DNA of 7,541 bases, taken from NCBI GenBank assembly GCA_026394745.1, contig JAPKXP010000092.1:1-7541 (forward strand), written 5' to 3'. The DNA is from Candidatus Altarchaeota archaeon. Its GTDB lineage: Archaea; Altiarchaeota; Altiarchaeia; IMC4; SCGC-AAA252-I15. A program made the translations under genes and the position numbers. The notes under the pieces are model-generated. The model had not been told where the DNA came from and did no database searches. It saw nothing but the letters and a program-made list of their open reading frames with translations. Shown here one piece after another: positions 1 to 5,609 of the stretch; the stretch's first letter is position 1; each line of letters starts with the position of its first letter.

Positions 1-2
1 AC

Positions 3-404
3 CAGTGGTTCGGGACTGCGTTAGGATACAAGTGTAAATCGAATGGTTGGGGTGCTATCGCTGCCGTAGCGGAGTCTGAGGCTTACGGCATAGGCTCTGT
101 TGCGTTGGGTTATCTCTCCAACACCAGCGCGAATTACGCGGTGGCGTTAGGCCATAATATTGTGAACAGTCAGCCTTATTCTCTTGCGGTAGGGTTTGGA
201 GGGGATCCCTCATTGAGGGTGACCAATACGACCGTTTCTATTAATTACCTGCTTAAGCTTACGCCTACCGACATCCCCAGGACTTGTGACGCAAGCAATG
301 AGGGTTTGATTTACGCCGACGACAGCATGAATGTGACGTGTTACTGCAACGGCGGAGGCTGGGTTAGCATGGCTGACTTTACTACGAGCTGTGTTCCGAC
401 GTAA
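3..404 (+). CDS. Secreted adhesin-like protein with YadA-head repeats, 3' part only
   Basis: The reading frame is open from the window edge to the TAA at 402-404, so the N-terminus and any signal peptide lie upstream; 133 residues are visible. The visible start is a stack of five 14-residue units (nt 15-224) keyed by (T/V)ALG or LAVG, the pattern of YadA-type trimeric adhesin heads, which fold as left-handed beta-rolls. A short tail follows with three cysteines and the pattern C-x4-G-x-IY...CYCNGGGW, a small Cys/Trp module I have seen at the ends of extracellular and tail-fibre-like proteins. Three Asn-X-Ser/Thr sequons (NTS, NTT, NVT) suit an archaeal surface glycoprotein. No YadA beta-barrel anchor follows, so it would need another anchor or be released. 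A viral tail-fibre origin is possible. The repeat family is fairly sure; adhesion is inference. A TTG at 105 could be called as a start but sits inside the repeats. Confidence 0.75.
   Translation, partial: QWFGTALGYKCKSNGWGAIAAVAESEAYGIGSVALGYLSNTSANYAVALGHNIVNSQPYSLAVGFGGDPSLRVTNTTVSINYLLKLTPTDIPRTCDASNEGLIYADDSMNVTCYCNGGGWVSMADFTTSCVPT
15..224 (+). repeat. Five tandem 14-residue YadA-head-type repeats (42 bp each, protein level)
   Basis: Units begin at nt 15, 57, 99, 141 and 183. They open with TALG, IAAV, VALG, VALG and LAVG, each exactly 14 codons apart. The second unit is the most diverged. The DNA of the units is not closely conserved, so this is an old protein repeat and not a recent expansion. 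The exact 14-residue period is seen directly; assignment to the YadA head class rests on known family pattern. Confidence 0.75.
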
Positions 405-410
405 AGTTTT

Positions 411-448
411 GGAGGGGGAACTCCCCTCCGTCTTTGATTTTTATTTTT
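411..448 (+). terminator. Hairpin plus T-rich tract after the adhesin-like gene
   Basis: A perfect 7-bp stem, GGAGGGG (411-417) with CCCCTCC (423-429), encloses a 5-nt loop. A T-rich run follows (431-448). It starts 6 bp after the stop codon at 404. Archaeal termination mainly needs the U-tract, so the hairpin may act in RNA stability. The T-rich part also overlaps the likely TATA region of the next gene. Confidence 0.6.
438..447 (+). promoter_or_regulatory. Possible TATA box for the DUF1015 gene
   Basis: TTTTTATTTT is centred about 25 nt before the GTG at 467. That is the spacing expected if the transcript begins at or next to the start codon. It is weak evidence because the same bases form the upstream terminator T-tract. 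Confidence 0.35.
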
Positions 449-466
449 GGGTTCGAATTATTGTTG

Positions 467-1750
467 GTGGTTGAGGTTAGGCCTTTCAGGGGTTTGTTTT
501 ACGACCCGGTGAAGGTTGGTGGTCTGGAGAAGGTTGTTACTCTTCCTTATGATATAATGTCGGAGGGCAAGCGGGACAGGTATTACGAGTCTTCTAAGTT
601 CAATTACGCGCGCGTTATTCTGGGGAAGGAGTTGCCGGGGGATAATGATGGGGAGAACAAGTACGCGCGGGCGGCGGGTTACATTAGGGAGTGGATTAGG
701 GATGGTGTTCTCGTCGAGGATGAGAAGCCGGGTTTCTACGTTTACGAGCAGGAGTATGATGTTGACGGCAAGCGTAGGAGGCAGGTGGGTTTCATAGGTT
801 TGGTGAAGCTTGAGCCTTTCGAGAAGGGCGTTGTCTTGCCGCACGAGCAGATTTACGAGAAGCCTATGCTGGACCGCTATAACCTGCTGAAGGCGACTAG
901 AGCCAGTTTGGAGACTATTATCGGGATTTACAGCGACCCGGAGCATGAGGCTGACAAGGTTTTTAAGGCGGTGGTGGATTCTAAGCCGAGGATTGATTTG
1001 ATGCATGATGATGGCGTGCGGAATCGTCTTTGGCCGGTTTACGACAAGCAAGTCGTGGACAGGCTTTCAGGGATTATGAGGGAGCGGAAGGTGATTATCG
1101 CCGACGGCCACCACAGGTACACGACCGCCTTGAAGTATTACACGGAGTCGAAGGATTCGTCGATGGCGTACATAATGATGCTCTTGTACAGCATGGACGA
1201 CGAGCTTACTATCATGCCGACTCACCGGGTTTTGAAGGGATTCAAGGACAGGCCTGAGGAAGTGTTGAGGAAGCTTGGCGAGTACTTCCGCGTGAGCGAG
1301 TTTCCGTACGGCGGCGGGAATAAGGAGGATAAGCTTAAGGAGCTGTTTGGAGCTCTTGACGGAAAGAGAAGCAAGCACGCTTTCGGAGCTTACCTAGGCG
1401 ACGGCAAATTCTATCTGCTTGTCCTCAGGAGCAACGAGATGATCGACGAGTTCGTGGACGGCACGAAGTCCAAGCAGTGGAACGAGCTTGACGTTACGAT
1501 ACTGCATTCCCTCGTGATAGAGTACCTTATGGGCGTCAAGAGGGATGACATGGAGAACATAAAGTACGTCAAGGACAAGGCTAAGGCCGTGGAACTCGTG
1601 GACGGCGGGGAATGCGGTATAGCGTTCTTCCTGAATCCGACGAAGCTTTCCGAGGTTAAGGCGATTGCCGAGGCCGGCGAGAAGATGCCTCAGAAGTCGA
1701 GCTATTTCTATCCTAAGCCTCTTTCAGGGCTCGTCGCCTGCAGGTTCTAG
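467..1750 (+). CDS. DUF1015 family protein (COG4198-like), function unknown
   Basis: With the GTG start at 467 the product is 427 aa, close to the usual DUF1015 length. Family landmarks occur in order: VEVRPFRG at the N-terminus, LPYDIMS (about residues 26-32), LPHEQIYEKPMLDRYNLL (about 125-142), and the hallmark ADGHHRYTTAL (about 213-223). The family is widespread in bacteria and archaea and its reaction is not settled to my knowledge. The DGHHR motif resembles that of ParB/Srx-fold nucleotide-binding enzymes, including ADP-dependent serine kinase, so a small-molecule kinase role is a guess only. The frame is open back to TTG 434, but that would add a hydrophobic 11-residue tail not typical of the family, and there is no Shine-Dalgarno site. 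GTG 467 also fits a TATA-like box about 25 nt upstream. The MFS gene follows 31 bp later and may be co-transcribed. Confidence 0.85.
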   Translation: MVEVRPFRGLFYDPVKVGGLEKVVTLPYDIMSEGKRDRYYESSKFNYARVILGKELPGDNDGENKYARAAGYIREWIRDGVLVEDEKPGFYVYEQEYDVDGKRRRQVGFIGLVKLEPFEKGVVLPHEQIYEKPMLDRYNLLKATRASLETIIGIYSDPEHEADKVFKAVVDSKPRIDLMHDDGVRNRLWPVYDKQVVDRLSGIMRERKVIIADGHHRYTTALKYYTESKDSSMAYIMMLLYSMDDELTIMPTHRVLKGFKDRPEEVLRKLGEYFRVSEFPYGGGNKEDKLKELFGALDGKRSKHAFGAYLGDGKFYLLVLRSNEMIDEFVDGTKSKQWNELDVTILHSLVIEYLMGVKRDDMENIKYVKDKAKAVELVDGGECGIAFFLNPTKLSEVKAIAEAGEKMPQKSSYFYPKPLSGLVACRF

Positions 1751-1753
1751 GAC

Positions 1754-1761
1754 TTATTTTA
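1754..1761 (+). promoter_or_regulatory. Possible TATA box for the MFS gene
   Basis: TTATTTTA lies about 25 nt before the ATG at 1782, compatible with a leaderless transcript. The gene could equally be read through from the DUF1015 gene, so this is tentative. Confidence 0.3.
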
Positions 1762-1781
1762 GGCTGAACAATAGGTAATTG

Positions 1782-2984
1782 ATGCTGCGTTTCAGGCGTT
1801 TCAAGAGGTATAAGCCGCTTTACGGCGTCGTGGCTGCGATGTTCGCCTGGACTGTTGGCAGCGGAGTCATGTGGTATCTTCTGCCGCAGATTGTGGAGTC
1901 GTTCTTCTCTGACGTGTGGATGGTTGGCGTGGTTATTGCGCTCCCTAACCTGCTTTCGATGATAGTCGACCTGCCTGCAGGCGAGATGGTGGACAAGTTG
2001 GGAAGGCGTAGGGTCCTGTTGTTCGCGTTCCTGATGCTCGCGCTTTTGGGCGTGGGCCTCTTCCATGTGAAGAGCAGTCTGCAGCTCCTTTTGTTTCTGG
2101 TAGGGCTTGGCCTGACGTACCAGACGGTCTACATTTCAACGCTCGCCTACGTGATGGACGTGAGCCCTAAAGGCGAGAAGTCGAAGTTTCTCGGAGCTGA
2201 GATGAGTTTCATACACCTGGGCTTTGGGATAGGGCCGATTTTAGCCGGCTTCCTGGTCTCTTACGCGGGCTGGAGCATGATTTCCGCAGCCTCCGTGATG
2301 TACGCGCTCTCTTGCGTAGTCGCTTTCGCAGTAACCCTCTTGTACTTGAGGATGGACAGGAATACGACGCCGTTTATCGAGTGCGTGAGGAAAATCGTCA
2401 TCGAAGACAAGCTGTTCGTGAAGGAGCTTTTAGACTACAGGAAGCTGAAGTCCACGGGGATTGTCGTCCTTTACTTCACTTTCCTTTTGACTTTCTTTGA
2501 TGGAGTAGTCTGGCTGATTCAGCCTCTTTACGCGGAAAAATTCGGGCCAAACCCGTTGTATGCTGGGATGATTATGGCTGCGTTCGTGCTGCCCCTGGTT
2601 TTCTTTGAGATTCCGGGCGGCGCCCTTGCGGACAGGATAGGCAAAAAGAAGGTCTTGTTTGCCGGATTCTTTTCTGCAGGGGTATTTTCCCTGCTTTTCA
2701 GCCAGGCAGGAAGCTTCCTTGCGCTGCTGCTCACCGCATTCATGGCGACGACGGGATTAGCTTTGACCTGGCCTTCAGCTGAGGGCATACTCTCCGATAA
2801 GGCGCCAAAGAACGAGCGGGGGGAAGTGATAGGCGTCTGGAGCCTCGCTTACGACTCAGGTTACGTCGTCGGGCCTCTGGCAGGAGGACTACTGGCTTAT
2901 TACGCAGGCGAGACTGGAGTATTCGCATTCCTTGGAGTGGTGATGATACTATCGTCGGCTCTCGTGCTGCTCGTAAAGGAGTAG
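1782..2984 (+). CDS. Major facilitator superfamily transporter, 12 TM
   Basis: The 400-residue product is an integral membrane carrier. Twelve hydrophobic segments can be read, split 6+6 by a charged cytoplasmic loop (about residues 188-225). MFS motif A occurs in the TM2-TM3 loop (GEMVDKLGRRRV, about 66-77) and again in the second half (GGALADRIGKKKV), which identifies the superfamily. The layout resembles drug or metabolite:H+ antiporters, but no residue fixes the substrate. ATG 1782 is preferred over the TTG at 1779, which would add one residue. An AGGT at 1774-1777 is only a weak ribosome site. The gene follows DUF1015 closely on the same strand and ends 2 bp before the end of the convergent orc1/cdc6 gene. 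Synonymous positions drift from T-rich to A/C-rich along the DUF1015-MFS stretch. Confidence 0.9.
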   Translation: MLRFRRFKRYKPLYGVVAAMFAWTVGSGVMWYLLPQIVESFFSDVWMVGVVIALPNLLSMIVDLPAGEMVDKLGRRRVLLFAFLMLALLGVGLFHVKSSLQLLLFLVGLGLTYQTVYISTLAYVMDVSPKGEKSKFLGAEMSFIHLGFGIGPILAGFLVSYAGWSMISAASVMYALSCVVAFAVTLLYLRMDRNTTPFIECVRKIVIEDKLFVKELLDYRKLKSTGIVVLYFTFLLTFFDGVVWLIQPLYAEKFGPNPLYAGMIMAAFVLPLVFFEIPGGALADRIGKKKVLFAGFFSAGVFSLLFSQAGSFLALLLTAFMATTGLALTWPSAEGILSDKAPKNERGEVIGVWSLAYDSGYVVGPLAGGLLAYYAGETGVFAFLGVVMILSSALVLLVKE

Positions 2985-2986
2985 TC

Positions 2987-4288
2987 CTAGTTTATCCCAA
3001 GGCTTGCGGAGATTATCTTCTTTATCTCAGCGGAGGGATACCCAAGGCGGATTAACGTGGTGTTTCCTCGCACGCCTGAACCGGATATCGTCAGCGTGAT
3101 GAGGCCAAGCATCTCAAGCTCCTTAAGGTACTCGCCGAACCAGCGCATAGTCTTCGGACTCCGGTTTAAGGCCTTGCAGACCTTCTCGTAGCTCTCGTAG
3201 ACCTCGCCGGAGAATAAAGTGTCGGAGGGTATGTCGGAAAGGCGCTTGTACTGGCTGCCCTTCTCAGCAGAATCCGCTATCGAATACAACGCAATCTGGT
3301 GGTGCTCAGGCAGAGTGGTGATCAACTCGAAGATTATGTCCTCCTCGACCTTCGCCTTCGCCTCAACAACGTCCTCCCGCTTAACCCGCTTCCTGTTCTG
3401 CGACTGCGCTATCTCGCAGCACTTCTGCAGGAGCTTTAACGCGTACCTCGCGTCCCCGTTCGTCTGGGCGGCGTAGGCTGCGATGAGACCGACGTTAGAC
3501 TCCGAGATGCTCCTGCTCCGCAAGCCCAACTTCACCCGGTGCATGAGAATCGTCTTAAGCTGCTTGGCGTTATACGGCTTGAAGACAAACTCCTCCTCGC
3601 AGAGCGTGCTCTTGGTCCTGGGGTCAAGCGAGTTCTTGAACGAGTACTTGTTGGATATTCCAATCACGATTACGCTCCCGCGCTGCGCACGGCCTTCGAA
3701 GGAAATCTCCTTAACCTCGTCGTTGATTCTGGTGAGGATGTAGATGAGGTCATTAACGTCCTTAATCATGTCAACCTCGTCCAATACGATGATAAGCTTG
3801 AGGGCGTTCGACTCCACTGTCTTCCTCATCTTAGAATAAAGTTCAGTCGGCGACCTACCGTCAAGGCTGCTAGTCCGCACGCCGTCAAACGGCCGGTCTT
3901 TAAGTTCAGCAGCCTTAAGCTGGTCCGACTCGAGAACAGTCCGCAACACCTGGTATTTTGTGTTGCAGCAGAGGCGGCAGTTCATGTACGAAACCACCGC
4001 CTTAATCCTGTTAGTGTTTGCTGAAGGGCTTTTGATGGCCTCCTCAAGCTCGCGCAAGACGTTCTTTACGACGCTCGTCTTTCCGGTACCGGTTTTGCCG
4101 TAGAGGAACAGGTTGTTGGGCTTGATTCCGGAAAGGATGGGAGTAAGCACGCGGGTTACTGCCTTAATCTCGTTCCCGCGGTAGGGAAGCTCCTTGGGAA
4201 CGTAGTGTGGGGAAAGGACGCTAAGGTCCTTGAACATACCGCCATCCTGCGAAACCTCGAACAACTTCCCACCCATCATCTTTACCAC
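2987..4288 (-). CDS. cdc6: Orc1/Cdc6 family replication initiator (AAA+ ATPase plus winged helix)
   Basis: The 433-residue product matches archaeal Orc1/Cdc6 in length and layout. It shows PYRGNE near residue 35, Walker A GKTGTGKT (64-71), Walker B IIVLDEVD (166-173), sensor 1 VIGISN (208-213), sensor 2 GDAR (278-281), a lid helix region, and a C-terminal winged-helix domain (about 320-433) whose wing is SGSGVRGNT (402-410). Such proteins bind origin recognition boxes and load the MCM helicase. A cluster C-x2-CC after the Walker A domain (104, 107, 108) is unusual but unexplained. The GTG at 4288 is taken as start; ATGs at 4279 and 4276 would remove only 3-4 residues and are equally possible. 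There is no Shine-Dalgarno site, and a TATA-like box lies about 29 nt upstream. The gene is divergent from sepF across an AT-rich gap. Family assignment is secure; whether it is the main initiator or one of several paralogues cannot be told. Confidence 0.95.
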   Translation of the reverse strand: MVKMMGGKLFEVSQDGGMFKDLSVLSPHYVPKELPYRGNEIKAVTRVLTPILSGIKPNNLFLYGKTGTGKTSVVKNVLRELEEAIKSPSANTNRIKAVVSYMNCRLCCNTKYQVLRTVLESDQLKAAELKDRPFDGVRTSSLDGRSPTELYSKMRKTVESNALKLIIVLDEVDMIKDVNDLIYILTRINDEVKEISFEGRAQRGSVIVIGISNKYSFKNSLDPRTKSTLCEEEFVFKPYNAKQLKTILMHRVKLGLRSRSISESNVGLIAAYAAQTNGDARYALKLLQKCCEIAQSQNRKRVKREDVVEAKAKVEEDIIFELITTLPEHHQIALYSIADSAEKGSQYKRLSDIPSDTLFSGEVYESYEKVCKALNRSPKTMRWFGEYLKELEMLGLITLTISGSGVRGNTTLIRLGYPSAEIKKIISASLGIN

Positions 4289-4313
4289 GGAGGTAACTCA
4301 TTAATGAAAATTG

Positions 4314-4321
4314 ATTAATAA
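4314..4321 (-). promoter_or_regulatory. Possible TATA box for orc1/cdc6
   Basis: On the minus strand this reads TTATTAAT, centred about 29 nt before the GTG at 4288, which suits a leaderless or nearly leaderless transcript. It coincides with the first copy of the 10-bp direct repeat, so repeat binding could control initiator expression. Confidence 0.4.
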
Positions 4322-4373
4322 GCAGCCTAGGGACGCTTCCAACGGTAAAACATTTATTAATAAGCTACAACTC

Positions 4374-4382
4374 AAATATTTA
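4374..4382 (+). promoter_or_regulatory. Possible TATA box for the sepF-kaiC operon
   Basis: AAATATTTA would place transcription start near 4403-4405, giving a leader of about 30 nt that includes the Shine-Dalgarno site at 4421. The TTTATTAA at 4353-4360 is an alternative with a longer leader. Confidence 0.35.
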
Positions 4383-4420
4383 GATAATTCAAGTATCATA
4401 GGGCGTACAAACTGCTGAAC

Positions 4421-4426
4421 GAGGTG
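4421..4426 (+). promoter_or_regulatory. Shine-Dalgarno site of sepF
   Basis: GAGGTG lies 6 nt before ATG 4433. It is one of only two strong ribosome sites in the window; the other, with the same sequence and spacing, precedes the mini-histone gene. Confidence 0.7.
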
Positions 4427-4432
4427 GAATAG

Positions 4433-4807
4433 ATGGTTTGGAAGAAACTGTTAGGAGGCGGAGGCTCCAGGAAATCCGGCGACGGAGACATCGACATTGA
4501 AGAATATCTGAACGACCTTAGCGTCAGGGACGGGCGGGTTATAGAAAACGAGGACATGACCTACGTAAAGCCCATAGACCTTGACAGCGACGGTAAAGGC
4601 GTTGGGACAGTCCTTGCCGAGATAGAGAAGGGCAATATCGTGGTCCTAAACGTCAGAGGCCTAATGCACAACAAGGTCCTGCTCAGGAACATCGTGAAGG
4701 AGCTTAGGGACGCGTGCACGCAGATTGACGGAGACCTTGGCAGGATATCTGAGGATAAGGTTCTTGTGCTGCCAGCCGGCATGAGGATAATCCAAAGGTC
4801 AAATTAA
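4433..4807 (+). CDS. sepF: SepF-like cell division protein (FtsZ membrane anchor)
   Basis: The 124-residue product has the archaeal SepF layout. A short N-terminal membrane-targeting stretch MVWKKLLGG comes first, then a Gly/Ser/Asp-rich acidic linker (about 8-40). A compact core (about 43-121) contains YVKPIDL, the strand IVVLNVRGL (69-77), a helix with LRNIVKELRDAC (84-95), and the ending GDLGRISEDKVLVLPAGMRI (100-119). In archaea with FtsZ, SepF dimers tether the FtsZ ring to the membrane; no ftsZ is in this window. The start is fixed by GAGGTG six nt upstream. The gene is divergent from orc1/cdc6 and lies 20 bp ahead of a KaiC-like ATPase, probably in one transcript. Family assignment is by motif and length; an archaeal SepF-like paralogue not acting with FtsZ is the main alternative. 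Confidence 0.85.
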   Translation: MVWKKLLGGGGSRKSGDGDIDIEEYLNDLSVRDGRVIENEDMTYVKPIDLDSDGKGVGTVLAEIEKGNIVVLNVRGLMHNKVLLRNIVKELRDACTQIDGDLGRISEDKVLVLPAGMRIIQRSN

Positions 4808-4827
4808 ACTGATTATATTTTTCTAAC

Positions 4828-5583
4828 ATGGAGAAAGAGAGGATTAAGTCAGGTATTCCCGGCTTAGACGACCTTTTGAATGGAGGACTACCGAAGAATG
4901 GAATCTACGTAGTAGTCGGCGAGACAGGCACTGGAAAGAGCATATTCGGCGCGCAGTTCATTTACAACGGTGCTGTAGACTACAACGAGCCGGGGGTATA
5001 CGTTATTCTCGAGGAGGACAAGAAGTACTTCATAGAAAATATGCAGTCCTTGGGCTGGGACTTCGATAAGCTGGAGAAGGAAGGTAAGGTAAAGGTTGTC
5101 CCCTACATAAAGTCCATAATCGGCGACGTGAGCACGAGCCTGGAAATAGGGCTCGTATCCAACGACAGTAGCATGGACCGCGCAAGGCAGTATCTGACGG
5201 TAAACTCCATGTTCATGCAGATTCAGGAGGAGTGCGCGAGGATTAAGGCTAAGAGGGTTGTGATAGACCCGATCTCCATAATAACGCTCTTGACGGATTC
5301 TGAGGTCTTGGCGAGAATGCAGCTTATATCGCTCTTTGAGGGCTTAAGGCGGCTTGAAGTCACCTCGATCATAATGGTTGAGGAGGGCGTCAGGTACTGG
5401 GAGGACGTGACTTTCCTGTGCGACGGCATAATACGCTTGATAATGAAGGAGAAGAACAGTCTCTTCGAGCGCGGCCTGCTGGTGAGGAAGATGAGGGGCA
5501 CAGGCCACGACACCGGAATGAGGCCGCTTAAGATTATGAAGGACGGCCTGCGGATTTACCCGAATGAAGTGATGTTCAGGTAA
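4828..5583 (+). CDS. KaiC-like single-domain RecA-fold ATPase, downstream of sepF
   Basis: The 251-residue product opens with the KaiC-family entry IKSGIPGLDDLLNGGLPKNG. It then has Walker A GETGTGKS (31-38), the paired catalytic glutamates LEE (62-63), Walker B VVID (144-147), and the family end pattern RGLLVRKMRGTGHD followed by MRPLKI and YPNEVMF. KaiC-family ATPases form hexameric rings in signalling; cyanobacterial KaiC has two such domains, this protein one. Archaeal single-domain homologues include ArlH of the archaellum, and many are uncharacterised. No KaiA, KaiB or archaellum gene is nearby. It starts 20 bp after sepF, with no Shine-Dalgarno site, so it is probably expressed with it by coupling or reinitiation. 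An insertion after the EE region (about 94-128, charged and Ser-rich) makes it longer than its neighbour on the other strand. A role in division control is inferred from position only. Confidence 0.9.
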   Translation: MEKERIKSGIPGLDDLLNGGLPKNGIYVVVGETGTGKSIFGAQFIYNGAVDYNEPGVYVILEEDKKYFIENMQSLGWDFDKLEKEGKVKVVPYIKSIIGDVSTSLEIGLVSNDSSMDRARQYLTVNSMFMQIQEECARIKAKRVVIDPISIITLLTDSEVLARMQLISLFEGLRRLEVTSIIMVEEGVRYWEDVTFLCDGIIRLIMKEKNSLFERGLLVRKMRGTGHDTGMRPLKIMKDGLRIYPNEVMFR

Positions 5584-5593
5584 GGCAGGGGAT

Positions 5594-5604
5594 AATTTTT
5601 TATT
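5594..5604 (+). terminator. T-run between the two kaiC-like genes
   Basis: AATTTTTTATT (run of six T at 5596-5601) follows the TAA at 5583 and would serve as a U-tract terminator for the sepF-kaiC transcript. No clear hairpin was seen. The opposite gene ends at 5610 and has no matching T-run on its own strand here. Confidence 0.45.
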
Positions 5605-5609
5605 GCGGA

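Larger units (their letters stand above)
4289..4432. other. AT-rich divergent intergenic region, candidate replication origin
   Basis: This 144-bp gap lies directly upstream of orc1/cdc6, the usual place for archaeal origins. By hand count, 4301-4320 is 18/20 A+T and 4351-4400 is 40/50 A+T, against roughly balanced coding DNA around it. It contains a 10-bp direct repeat ATTAATAAGC at 4314-4323 and 4356-4365, exactly 42 bp apart (about four helical turns). Between the copies sits CTTCCAACGGTAAAAC (4336-4351), a loose match to the TTCCA-n-GGAAAC core of origin recognition boxes. A 10-bp palindrome TCATTAATGA lies at 4298-4307. It must also hold the promoters of both genes. Only one ORB-like element was seen and the match is imperfect, so the origin call is an inference. 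Confidence 0.4.

Noticed and set aside
434..466. Upstream TTG start at 434 (and TTGs at 461 and 464) for the DUF1015 gene
   Set aside because: It adds a hydrophobic tail not typical of the family, has no ribosome site, and overlaps the terminator T-tract; GTG 467 gives the normal family length.
458..1051. Long minus-strand open frame opposite DUF1015
   Set aside because: Its low-complexity Arg/Leu/Asn-rich product is the mirror of a well-supported gene, and it has no domain or start signal.
3957..3982. Metal site from the C-x2-CC cluster in Orc1/Cdc6
   Set aside because: Only three cysteines in a row with no matching fourth ligand seen nearby; NC before the sensor region is common in the family.
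3539..4024. 161-codon plus-strand open frame inside orc1/cdc6
   Set aside because: It lies fully opposite conserved AAA+ motifs, and its product shows no recognisable domain; it is a shadow of the real gene.
4282..4296. Inverted repeat TTACC-n5-GGTAA over the orc1/cdc6 start codon
   Set aside because: Only 5 bp per arm, expected by chance in a window this size; no extension of the stem.
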